NCBI GenBank assembly: GCA_023525975.1
Contig: CM042040.1
Location: forward strand, 56,823,486-56,887,485
Length of the DNA stretch: 64,000 nucleotides
Direction of reading: 5' to 3'
Source of the DNA: Smallanthus sonchifolius
Taxonomy: Eukaryota > Streptophyta > Magnoliopsida > Asterales > Asteraceae
Shown here in pieces: positions 10,374 to 20,705 of the stretch. Every line of letters begins with the position of its first letter. Within the stretch, counting starts at the first letter, position 1. Both the position numbers and the translations under genes were made by a program. The notes beneath the pieces were generated by a model that had not been told where the DNA came from, did not search any database, and saw only the letters and a program-made list of their open reading frames with translations.

Positions 10374-12318
10374 ACCTTATGACTGGGGTGATACCCAGGA
10401 ATCAGCGTTCCAACTTCTGAAGCAGAAACTCTGCAGTACACCCATCCTATTTCTTTCGGAGGGAACGGACGAATTTGTGGTATATTGTGATGTATCAATT
10501 CAAGGACTTGGTTGTGTTCTGATGCAACGCGAGAAGGTCATCGCTTACGCTTCTCGTCAGCTGAAAATACATGAGGAAAACTACACGACTCATGACTTAG
10601 AGTTGGGAGCCGTAGTATTCGCACTGAAGATATGGAGACATTACTTGTACAGCACCAAGTGCACAATTTACACCGATCACAAGAGCCTTCAGCATATCTT
10701 TGAACAGAAAGAGCTGAACATGCGACAACGTCGTTGGGTCGAATTCTTGAACGACTATGACTGTGCGATCAAGTATCGCCCATGCAAGGCTAATGTGGTA
10801 GCCGATGCCCTAAGCTGTAAGGAAACCAAACCCAAACGAGTTCGAGCACTACTACTTACCATACACAGCGAGTTACCCGACAAGATCCGCAGTGCTCTGC
10901 TTGAAGTGTTAAAAGAGGAAAATCTACCTTCAGAAGGTACACGAGAAATGGAACAACAAATGGAAGTTAAATCAGACGGCATTCTCTATTTCGTAGAGCG
11001 GATTTGGATTCCAGTGTATGGAAACTTAAGGGAACTGGTTATGAATGAAGCTCACAAATCTCGATACTCTATTCATCCAGGTTCTGACAAGATGTACCAC
11101 GACCTAAAGGTATTATATTGGTGGCCGAAGATGAAGGCCGATATAGCCACCTATGTGAGCAAGTGCCTAACATGCTCAAAGGTCAAAGTGGAATACCGGA
11201 AGCCTTCTGGTCTACTTCAACAACCAAAAATTCCAATGTGTAAATGGGAGCAAATTTCTATGGACTTCATAACTAAACTACCCAGAACCCTTAGCGGATG
11301 CGACATCATCTGGGTGATCGTAGATCGCTTGACAAAATCTGCACACTTTCTTGCAATCAAAGAAACCGACAAGATGGAAAAACTCACTCGTATTTACTTG
11401 AGGGAAGTAGTCTCTCGGCACGGTGTGCCAATATCAATCATTTTGAATCGAGACGCTCGATTCACTTCTCAGTTTTTGCAATCATTGCAAAAAGCCGTAG
11501 ACACACGTCTAGACATGAGTACAGCATATCATCCGCAAACCAATGGTCAAACGGAAAGTACCATCCAAACCTTAGAGGACATGCTACGAGCTTGTGTGAT
11601 CGATTTCGGTAACACTTGGGAGTCTCACTTACCTCTAGTGGATTTCTCCTACAACAACAGCTATCACACTAGCATCAAGGCAGCACCATTCGAGGCATTG
11701 TGCGGACGTAATTGCCGATCTCTGATCTGTTGGGCTGAAGTTGGGGATAGCCAACTTACAGGTCTCGAACTCGTATTCGAAACCTTTGAAAAGATCGTTC
11801 AAATCTAAAACCGTATGGCGGTAGCTCGTGATCGTCAAAAAATCTACGCCGATAAACGTCGTAAACCGTTAGAGTTTCAAGTAGGAGACATGGTTCTACT
11901 CAAAGTCTCACCTTGGAAAGGTGTAATTCGCTTCGGGAAGTGAGGCAAACTGAATCCTCGTTATGTTGGACCGTTCAAGATAGTAAAGAGAATTGGCCCA
12001 GTAGCGTATCAACTGGACCTACAGGAAGGATTTAGTGGTGTACACGATGTCTTTCATGTCTCGAACTTGAAGAAATGTCTAGCAGACGAAACACTCGCAG
12101 TTCCTCTTGAGGAACTACACATCGATGAACAACGACGGTTCGTTGAAGAACCGGTGGAAATCATGGATAGGGAAATCAAAACGCTGAAACGCAGTAAAAT
12201 CCCTATTGTCAGAGTTCGTTGGAACTCGAAACGCGGACCGGAATTCACGTGGGAGCGCGAGGATCAGATGATACGCAAGTATCCGCATCTGTTCAAGCAA
12301 TCCACTTTAAACTCTTAA
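10374..12318 (+). pseudogene. Element 2 RNase H, integrase and chromodomain-like end
   Basis: One reading frame, with stops TAA at 11806-11808 and TGA at 11941-11943, carries RNase H (VYCDVSIQGLGCVL, YTDHKSLQHI, VVADALS), the integrase HHCC finger (RYSIHPG.. to CLTC, about 11060-11175) and core (MDFITKLP, GQTESTIQTLED). The second catalytic residue, Asp in other copies (element 1 has ISDSD), is Asn here at 11446-11448 (IILNRDARF). The C-terminus has the GPF/Y-like GPFKIVKRIGPVAYQL and a chromodomain-like segment from EEPVEIMDREIKTLKR to TWEREDQMIRKYPHLF. Chromodomains of this type direct integration to particular chromatin. Confidence 0.92.
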
Positions 12319-12436
12319 GGTACTATTCTAATTTTCGGGACGAAAATTCTTTCAACTAGGGGATGATGTGACATCCGAAAATTTTATTTTATTTTATTTA
12401 ATTTTCGGGACGAAAATTCTTTCAACTAGGGGATGA
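12319..12436 (+). promoter_or_regulatory. Element 2 pre-PPT hairpin and polypurine tract, duplicated
   Basis: A module consisting of the hairpin AATTTTCG-GGA-CGAAAATT followed by TCAACTAGGGGATGATG occurs at 12330-12367 and again at 12400-12437. The purine-rich CTAGGGGATGATG abuts the 3' LTR in the second copy and is the likely primer site for plus-strand DNA. The two copies are separated by an AT-rich spacer, so one functional PPT and one decoy sit in tandem. Confidence 0.8.
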
Positions 12437-15156
12437 TGGAACAATCCGGACTTTAGAGTTAACCTCGTTAGTAAATCCAGTTAAAAGTTAACCTAAATAA
12501 CTTAAATTAAACTCCAGGGACTATTTCTATCATTTCTCAAACCCAAACACATCTAAAACCACAAGGACCAAAGTTGATATTACTCTAAACCTAATCCATT
12601 GACTTAAAAAGTCAAAATCAGGACAATTATGTCCTGTTGACTTTTGGAAAATCAAATCTCATGGTTCTTGATTCAAATTCGAACTCCACACCTGAATTCG
12701 TTGCAATTTGTAACCGTTATGCACGTTGGTATCATTAACGACCACCATTAGAGCTTTAATCATCATCATTATGTCGAATTAATCCAAGTAATGGCTATTA
12801 ACACCGTAACCGTCGACTTCATTTCCAAATACCATCAAATTCATCGTTTTCGTATACCAATTCACGAATTGAGTCTCTGCACATTATTGACGTAACTCTC
12901 TGAAGCTTCTGCACACGTTGATTTGGTCGAAAACACAGCCGTAATCGTCGGAGATCAACCTCGTTGCCGATAACACTTGTTTTAGTCAGACGCTATCAAT
13001 CCATCATCCATTCTCGTAATTGTTTACAGTCTTAGTTTCGTCTCAATTCATAGATCAAAAGCCCTATCATTATCAGGGCTTACATTATCGAATTCAACGT
13101 GAACCAGTTCTAGGGTTCATTTACTTTCAGGTTTAACCGAACCATATCAATTCGATAATAATTACTGAAATTGATCGCGTCCACAGACACGTCTCGATGT
13201 CTAGATCAAAAGCCCTATGCTTTTAGAGGCTTACATTATCGAATTGAATATGATCTAAATTCTAGGGTTCATGCGAAACGGGTTTAATCGAATTCAACTC
13301 TAAACCCTGTTTAAATCCAATTAAATTGTATCATCAGTTTCGCAACATCCTAAAGTGTAAAAGCCCCATGATTTCATCGATTTCTATCATCTAATTTGAT
13401 CGATTTGATCCTGTGTTCATAACTAAACTTTTTTGTCAATAAATCCTTAATTAAAAGATCCTAAACTTGTTATAACTTTAATTAAAACTCACAAAAGACT
13501 TGTATGGACTCGATTAACAAAACCCCTTTACTATTTTTATCTTTTACAATCGGATTTGAGGGAATCGGGACCGAGGATCGATCGCGGGTTGCCATGGGGG
13601 AGAAACCTCAGGGACTTGTTTGATAAAACCATTTTGTTCCGGGTCTGTTTGCAATTCGGTCAGTAGCTGAGTTGGTTAAGGTGTTGTGCTTATGTGGGAG
13701 AGACCCGAGTTCGAGTCTCTCCACACAGTTTTGGTTTTTAATTTATTTTCTAGCCATCTTTATTATATGTAAACAAATCCTAATGTTATTATATTTATAT
13801 ATAAATGTGTTTAAACCAGAAAACCTCCCGTAGACTCGGGTTTAGCCTCGTGACTCGTATTTTTAATTAAACTTCATTTAATAAATATAATATAATATTC
13901 TCAAACCGTATCTCAATTAAAAATGATATATTCTAATATCGTTTCCGTTATAAATTTCGTGTAACGTTTTAAACAAACAAATAATATAATCATTTATATT
14001 ATTTACACTCGTTTTATCCTTGAATAAAATAATGGATTTATTATTTGACGTGCAATTGTTTATTGGAATACTTTATTAAATCTAAAAATAATATATTATA
14101 TTATTTTCTTAGGCCATTATTTAATGGCGAAAACGCTCAAATATATTTATTATATATTATTTGTCATTCATCGTGAAACGTATTTGTCCTAATTAAGAAT
14201 TCTCATTTCCGTGGACACGTTCATCTACTCGTAATCATTAGAGCGTCTCTTTTAGGACGTTCATCATTTCGTGTCATCGTCACATTTCCCATTTTATCCC
14301 TAACGATTATGTTGTAATTCTAGGGCATTCGTAAGCCGTGTCGGGCTAAAGCTTGAGATTTCAATCTCATACTTGTGTGATACTTCCTACGCAAATCAGG
14401 TGAGTTTCACGGCCCATTTTACTGTTTTATTTGGGGGAGAAAACATGTCACAACCCTTTTTGGGTTATTGTAATTCATATGATATCACTGTTGAGGCTAA
14501 GCGTAACACACTATCATGAAAAGTCCTCACACACATCGGACCGTTAATATGGTATGAGCGAGGTAATTTTGGTAGTACTACTGGGTTTGACAAACTCCAC
14601 TCGCGTTAGTCGCGCTAACTCGATTGGAGGTCGAACGGGTGTTATATTGACCTTAACACATTAGTCAGAGTTGATAGACCTGACTGGAGGCAAACAAACA
14701 AACACACTGTCAGTTTCGGTTACGAGCGCTTTAGCAAAACATGAATATAGGCATGCAACCTATTGATATATATATTGAATGTACATAATCCGCAAACGCT
14801 TTATTTGAAATGATTGAAACATGTGAACTCACCAACCTAGTGTTGACTCGTTTTCTTACATGTTTTCTTAGGTTGGCACTTAGGATCACGTTAAGTCATG
14901 CATGTGTCTTGGACTTCAATTGAAATAATTATTTATTGAACAATCTTTATGTTCCGTTTGTATTTGGATTTGGGCGCGTTGTTTTGCGCATTTACTTTCG
15001 TTTAACGCTTCCACATATACACTCTGAACCTTGATCTTTTATGTTATTACATTTCAAGTCCCATATAGTGTCATTTGAAGTAACTGATGTCTGAGATCCT
15101 GGTTTGTCACCTTCCAAAACGGTAAAACTCCGTTAGTGGAATTTGGGGGTGTGACA
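12437..15156 (+). repeat. Element 2 3' LTR
   Basis: It starts TGGAACAATCCGG (5' LTR: TGTGAAAATCCGG) and ends GGGGGTGTGACA, followed by the CTTTG duplication. It carries the same tRNA-like segment as the 5' LTR. Differences to the 5' LTR are scattered single bases and a shorter (TA)n run. Confidence 0.95.
13658..13728 (+). other. tRNA-like segment inside the 3' LTR
   Basis: Counterpart of 5562-5632. Box A-like TAGCTGAGTTGG is unchanged; box B reads AGTTCGAGTCT because of one G-to-A change. The T-runs downstream are kept. Confidence 0.6.
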
Positions 15157-15566
15157 CTTTGTGCTTTTGAAAGTCTCTCCTTGGAAAGGGGTGATACGGT
15201 TTAGGAAACGGGGGAAGTGAAGTCAACGTTTCATCGGACCGTTTAAAGTGATAGCAAGTGTGGGTGCGGTAGCTTACCGTTTGGAGTTACCGGAGGGACT
15301 AAGTAGACTTCATAACACATTTCATGTGTCTCATTTGCGAAAATGTTCGGCGGATGAATCTACTTTTGTTCCATTGGATGATATTGAATTGGATGAAAAG
15401 TTGAATTATGTTGAGGAACCGGTGGCAATCTTGGATAGAAAGGTGAAGCAATTGCGCAATAAAGAGATTAGTCAAGTTTTGGTGAGGTGAAAACATAAGA
15501 AGGGAGCAGAAATGACTTGGGAAACCAAGGAAGAAATGCTCAAATATTATCCGAACCTTTTTATGT
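15157..15566 (+). pseudogene. Element 1 integrase C-terminus with chromodomain-like end
   Basis: Continuation of the integrase cut at 4343: LLKVSPWKGVIRF, GPFKVIASVGAVAYRLELP, HNTFHVSHLRKC, then the chromodomain-like EEPVAILDRKVKQLRNKE and, after a TGA at 15487-15489 where the family has Trp, KHKKGAEMTWETKEEM and YYPNLFM. It parallels the intact-looking end of element 2. The stop and an earlier TGA (at about 15218-15220) disable it. Confidence 0.9.
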
Positions 15567-15572
15567 GAAGTC

Positions 15573-15610
15573 GGGTTTCGGGGACGAAACCCAAATAAGG
15601 GGAGGTGATT
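15573..15610 (+). promoter_or_regulatory. Element 1 pre-PPT hairpin and polypurine tract
   Basis: A perfect 8-bp stem GGGTTTCG/CGAAACCC with loop GGGA occupies 15573-15592. The purine-rich AAATAAGGGGAGGTGA follows directly and ends at the 3' LTR. Position and loop match the element 2 and element 3 hairpins although the stem sequence differs. Confidence 0.75.
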
Positions 15611-16648
15611 TGTAACGAACCAAAATCCGGGTTTCGTTTTCAAATAAATAAAATATTTTAATAAATATTATTGTGAAAATAATATTTTAGAAATAAGTTA
15701 AAACAAGTGGGTTTTAACTTAGTAATAGGGTTATGCTAGTTTTTAACTAGTTTTGGTGTGAAATGGGTGATATGGAAGTTGAGGGGCTAAAGGTGTAATA
15801 TGGCAAATCTGCCATTTTGACTAAAAGAAGTCAAAATTGAGCTTTTGCTCATTGTGTGGGTTGTTCTTTGCAAGAGGAGAAAAAGGAGAAAACGCAATTG
15901 AAGCCTAAATCGTGCATTTGAGCTTGGATTTGTGAAGGTTTTGGCTCACACAACACCTTCCTAACATCAAGTAAGTGTAATCATCATTTGATTTCACCTT
16001 TGAATGTGTTAGTTGGTGGGTTTTGTAGAAATCCAAAAATTATGAATGCATGTGGTTAATTGGTGTTAGATTTTTGATAATCTAGCTAAACTAAAGGTAA
16101 AGAGTGGTGATTAACATCCTAGAACCGTTTGATTTTGATTTTGAGAAGTTAAGGTTCATATGGAGAAAATTGGGAGTGTTTGGAGCATGATGCTAGAATG
16201 TTAAATTAGTGATGATTATGTGTTTATGTGGTATTAGACACTTGAATGAACACCAAGTTAACCTATTTAAAGGCATTGAATGAAAAATTAGTGTTAAGGT
16301 ATTGGAAAGAAAACTCAAGTAGGTGAGTTTGGATTGAAAGAGGGTGTTTGGTTATGGGAATAACCCAAAGGGGTCAGTTTGGGTTGAAAATGAAAATTGG
16401 GTTATGAACTCAACTATAATGTGATTTTGGATGTATGTTAGATTACTAAACTAGGTGTATATGTTTAGGTTATCAAATTGTGAACCGAGAAGGTGGTGCG
16501 GGATCTTCTAACCCAAAAGGTAAGTACCTTTGCACTTACTTAGTAATGTTGATAAATGGGTGGTATATGTGATATGTGTGCATACTATGTGTTGAAATGA
16601 ATGTGTAAGATTATGCACGAACTAGTATGTGGAAATGTATGAATGTTG

Positions 16649-16939
16649 TTATAGTGATAAAACTATAATGGATATGTGCAAATGAATGAATGTGGTTATA
16701 GTGGTAATACCATAATGGTTATGTACAAAAGAATGAATGTAGTTATAGTTGTAATGCTATAATGGATATGTGCAATGAATGAATGTAGTTATAGTGTAAT
16801 ACTATAATGGATATGTGTAAATGAGTTTATGATCTAAGAATCATAATGGATATGAGGTTATGGTTAAAATACCATAATGGATATGAGGTTATGATCTAAG
16901 TATCATAATGGATATGAGGTTATGGCCTAAGTGCCATAA
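16649..16939 (+). repeat. Array of eight covarying AT-rich hairpins in the LTR
   Basis: Eight units of form TTAT-N3-(5-8 nt loop)-N3'-ATAA, each followed by TGG(A/T)TATG. Positions: 16649-16668, 16696-16715, 16743-16762, 16789-16807, 16827-16846, 16858-16877, 16889-16908, 16920-16939. The stems change in step: TTATAGT/ACTATAA, TTATGAT/ATCATAA, TTATGGT/ACCATAA, TTATGGC/GCCATAA. One unit (16696) has a single mismatch. Spacing shortens from ~46 to ~31 bp along the array. Confidence 0.85.
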
Positions 16940-17387
16940 TGGATATGGAAAGTTGGATTTATGAATGATATATGAAAAGAATGAAACTTGTAGTAGAAAT
17001 GCAAGTGTTAAGAATCTTATTTGACTAATTGGGTGCAAACGGGTTAAATGGGTGAATGGGTGAAAACAAGTTGTAATTACTTGTTCATTACTAACGGTGA
17101 TATGTTCATGTGGTTATGTAGGAAAAGCTCCGATGTAAGTCCAAGTCGTTGAAGGATTCTCGTATGCGATTTTGGTGTTTTTGGGGTTTAAAAGAAAATC
17201 CTTAAAATGTGGTGTAATTGATACTTGAATTTATTTTTTTGATGTTTTTAAATGATACATGAATGTTTGGTCAAAAACCCAAGTGTTGGGGATTTTAGGT
17301 GTCATGTGGTTTTGGTGAAAATTATGAGAAAAATGGCTAAGTATGGAACTGGGCAGAAAAACTTAATTTTCTGTTTACTGGGGTCCC

Positions 17388-17515
17388 CTGCGGTACGCGA
17401 GAGTCATGGAGGGTTCTCTAGCGGTACGCGAGAGACCTGGCTCTCGGACATGCAATTCTGGACTCACTCGCACGACGCGAGGGGAGGGGCCCAGATTCTC
17501 GCAGTACGCGAGAAA
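17388..17515 (+). repeat. GC-rich palindrome array (GCGGTACGCGA type) in the element 1 LTR
   Basis: Four copies: GCGGTACGCGAGAG (17391 on), GCGGTACGCGAGAG (17420 on), CTCGC-ACGAC-GCGAG (near 17468) and TTCTCGC-AGTAC-GCGAGAA (17497-17515). The last is a perfect 7-bp stem. The array sits just upstream of an A/T-rich run and about 80 bp from the LTR end, so it lies in the presumed promoter-proximal part of U3. Confidence 0.75.
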
Positions 17516-17599
17516 TAAATAAATAAATAATTCTTGGGATAAATGCTTACACGTGTGTTTAATGTTTTAATAATTGGTGTTCTAATTGCGGGTGTTACA

Positions 17600-18409
17600 A
17601 AACGATGCCCCATATGTTGGTTTGGACTTCTGGATCATTTCTTGGGGATTGCTCATGAGGGGTTGTATATGCATTGCCTAACATTACTAACTTAATTATG
17701 GGGGTATTTATGGTGTAGGAAAAGCTTCGGAATAAGCTCGGGAAGTCAAGAATGCTTAGATTGGATCTTTATTTTCAGTTTATGTTCAAACTGTTTTGGT
17801 TAATCCTTCAAGTGAGGATCTTAAACATGTGTTTTGATGTAAATCATGAATTAAAAACTTTGTGTTAATTATTGGTGAAATTGTTTCACATATGTGATGT
17901 ATGAAAGTTGTTTTGGGACCGTTTTCCGCCTTTTAAAAAAATGTTTAAATTAGTTTAAAAAATTAGATATTCCAACAAGTAGCACTTTTGAATAACATAG
18001 TAGAAGAAACATAAAAAGGAAACTACTTTTGGATGCCTAACTATTCAAGTGGTATGTATATATCGTTCCTCAAAATCAAAAACTAATTTTGCGTTATCTT
18101 ATGAAGTTTTAGGGGGTTATATATTTGTTTTCGCTTTATCTTAAGGGCTTATTATACTTGGACTTCTGATGGTCTATACATGTTACATCCTTCCTTGCTT
18201 TATGTATATAAAAAAATCTATTTACAATGCAGCCTTGTAGACATGTGGTAATATGCAATCTACAAGATGATCATCTTTTGGATTACATAATGGCTGTATC
18301 AGGTTTTATCTTTTGTATTAAGGACAATATCATGATCATCTTTTGGGTTACATAATGACGTAGGTTATCTCTTTTGTATTAAGGACAATGTAATTGCAAC
18401 AATTGTATG
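17600..18409 (+). repeat. LTR-like remnant and a direct repeat; no gene
   Basis: The GTAGGAAAAGCTTCGGAA segment near 17716 resembles GTAGGAAAAGCTCCGATG in the element 1 LTR (17119), so part of this stretch is probably an old relative of that LTR. At 18268-18330 and 18332-18389 a ~60-bp direct repeat begins ATGATCATCTTTTGG and ends TTTTGTATTAAGGACAAT. No coding frame is supported. Confidence 0.5.
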
Positions 18410-18794
18410 TGTCACACCCCCTGGACGTGTGTGAGCTCGATTGGTATTCGCTTTGATTTCAATTTTTTTATAAACACAACGGAAGTCTTTTCAAAAGTAT
18501 CGGTTCAACATTCTTTCAACCTCAAGGGTTGTATTTGTAAGTATCAAAACTCAGTTAGAAGACAAAAGTTTTATATTTACTTCATAAACATAGGAATTTA
18601 AATATCCTTCTTGATTTGATTACAAAACAGAGTTTGAAACCAAATACATATATAGCCACTGCAAATAGTACTATCCATGGTTGATCAACCCCATGGTCCT
18701 ATCTCCTTTTTTTTTTATCTCTTTAGGATTACCAATACACGAGGCCTGAGAATCCTTTTCACATTTTATTTCATGGACCAGATTTCATATCTGC

Positions 18795-20326
18795 TGATGT
18801 GTATTGTGAATTAAGTATAAAAATATTAATAAATATATTTTTAAGGTGATTGATTTCACAAGATCAGGTTTTAAATTTATAAATTAAAATGATAATTACG
18901 TTAACTTAAAACACACACAATAGTTAAGTGTACTTATCGCAGCGTAATATAGTTAGGCAAGAACCAAGTAACGAATCAATGGACACGGTCGAGTTCCAAT
19001 ACTCAACTTTTGTTATCGTTTAGCCGAATTAATTAGTAGGTGGATTTTGTGTGCTTGTGAAGCAAAAAAGTAAATGACGGTAAAGTAAATAACATAAAAG
19101 TAAAATGTGTGTGAAGTGTGTAACAGAAATGTAACTAGCAGAATAGTAAATAGCAGAAAAGTAAATAAAGCGAAAATGATCAGATTACGAAATGCATTAT
19201 TTCGGGATTCGAATTAGCTTGCTACGTGATAATGTTAAGTTAACTAATTCAGTGACATGACTACTACAAACTTGTGACCCGGGTCACCGCTAGAGCCTCG
19301 TTCTCACGACATTTGATTTGCAAATTATATTATTTAAAAAATGGCAGTGTTTAGGGTTTAGGGTATATAAAGACGTACGACATACGATCCCAACATGAGT
19401 TCCCAACATGAGTTCGCCAATTCTTGGTCACATAATAATCTCGTATAAAGACATACCATCTTAGAAGTATAGACTAGGCCTTGGCTTATCAATCTCTGCT
19501 CGTATAAAGACGTACGAGTTTCAAAGGAAGTTTGATTAAAAAGGGTTTTACGATCTTACTCTTTAAAATCAAGACACTCACAAATATAAAGACGGATTTA
19601 GACAATAATAAAAGCCCATCAAAAGATGGTTTTTGAGGACGAATTAGTTAAAGACATAAACATACCACTTCATTAATACGTTAAACATTAACATGCACCA
19701 AACATCATCTTCACCCTAGCAATATAAATAAGTTTTAGCCACGAATGGCCATAACAACTAGCGTAATGATGAGTTTCGTAGGTTCCCCTATTGTGAAACA
19801 AGGAGGAAGAGCCCCTCTACTCTAACTACGAGAATGCTCTCTTCTTGAGTGTAATTTTGCTCTGGATTGGTGTGTGGAATGAAGAACTTAAGCCTCCTAT
19901 TTATAGGCCTCAAAATGTGCAATGCACGGCCATTCAATGGGTTGCACGGTCGTGCAAAGGCCTAGGGAATCAAACAGGGTACATAGTACACGGTACTGGG
20001 CCGTGGGGAGTAAGAGAGGGCAATGCACGACCGTGCATTGGGATGCACGACCGTACATCCCTCAACGTTTCCCCAGCTTTTGTCTTTTAGCTCCTGTTGA
20101 CCAATTTTGACTTCTTGGGGGTCAATGCTCCGGGAATAAACCTTCTAGAAGCTTGAATACTTGGTGTTCTTGATAGGATTTAGCTTGATTTGTATTTTTA
20201 ACACCGAATAACCTGTAATTATAAAATATTTGTGTTTTAAGCATAAATTGCAATGTTATTATTCAATTTAGTACCATAATGTGGGATTATTATGTATGTA
20301 AAATATGTATAAATGATGACACATCA
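18795..20326 (-). mobile_element. Solo LTR B1 (minus), target duplication TCTGC
   Basis: The plus-strand ends are TGATGTGTATTG and GATGACACATCA, an LTR with TGATG/CATCA termini as in Athila-type element 3. Perfect 5-bp duplications TCTGC lie at 18790-18794 and 20327-20331. On the minus strand a palindrome array is followed by the TATA-like GGCCTATAAATAGG (around 19900). The left half contains interspersed copies of TATAAAGACGTAC. No internal coding sequence is present. Confidence 0.88.
19917..20060 (-). repeat. Palindrome array (GCACG-N2-CGTGC type) in LTR B1
   Basis: Four units: ATGCACGGCCAT, TTGCACG-GT-CGTGCAA, CAATGCACG-AC-CGTGCATTG (perfect 9-bp arms) and GATGCACG-AC-CGTACATC. The outer arms differ but stay complementary. 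The array ends within ~15 bp of the TATA-like box on the minus strand. Confidence 0.8.
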
Positions 20327-20705
20327 TCTGCCCTATCTATTTTTTCATCACAATTTATTGATTACCTGTAAACATTTTGAAAATGAAACGTCAGCGCGAA
20401 CGCCGGTGAATATAATTATCTTGACACTAAAAAGCATTTGGCACAAACAAGTATTAATTCGATAATCACAACTTTATGTTCAATTTACACATTCAACAAG
20501 CCCTCATGTCCTGACTGTATGCACCACTGTATACACTGGTAGTATGTCTTTAATAACAACGGGGGCTCATGCCTCCTCAATCGTTATTAAGGAAAGTACC
20601 GGCCACGATCCGAGACTTTCAACAGATACCCGTGTATCCCTTGCAAGTTTTACGTATACCTATGGCCCGAATGCTTACACGTAGATGAACGTTGAGCATT
20701 ACTCC

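Larger units (their letters stand above)
4344..15156 (+). mobile_element. Element 2: full-length Ty3/Gypsy chromovirus nested in element 1
   Basis: Two LTRs of ~2.72 kb (4344-7068, 12437-15156) flank an internal region with PBS, an extra 5' reading frame, gag, protease, partial RT, RNase H, integrase and a chromodomain-like end. The 5-bp target duplication CTTTG is perfect. The LTRs align over their whole length with only scattered substitutions and a (TA)n length difference, so the insertion is much younger than its host element 1. Pol is defective: an internal deletion removes the RT active-site box and there are several stops. Clade Tekay/Del-like is inferred from length and motif style. 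Confidence 0.95.
369..17599 (+). mobile_element. Element 1: decayed Ty3/Gypsy chromovirus split by element 2
   Basis: Internal region 369-4343 (gag, protease, RT, RNase H, most of integrase) continues at 15157-15610 (integrase C-terminus with chromodomain-like end, hairpin, PPT) and ends with its 3' LTR 15611-17599. The gap is the complete element 2 with a CTTTG duplication at 4339-4343 and 15157-15161; removing it restores the integrase sequence ..GDFVLLKVSP... The order PR-RT-RH-INT plus a chromodomain-like C-terminus places it among chromoviruses, probably Tekay/Del-like (clade is inference). Many stops and frameshifts make it non-coding today. Its 5' LTR and PBS are not in the window. Confidence 0.9.
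15611..17599 (+). repeat. Element 1 3' LTR
   Basis: It runs from TGTAACGAACC to GCGGGTGTTACA. The same family member in the other orientation is at 26946-28444, about 490 bp shorter. It contains an AT-rich inverted-repeat array (16649-16939) and a GC-rich one (17388-17515), the latter followed by an ATAAATAAATAAATAA run that may stand for the TATA region. Confidence 0.92.
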
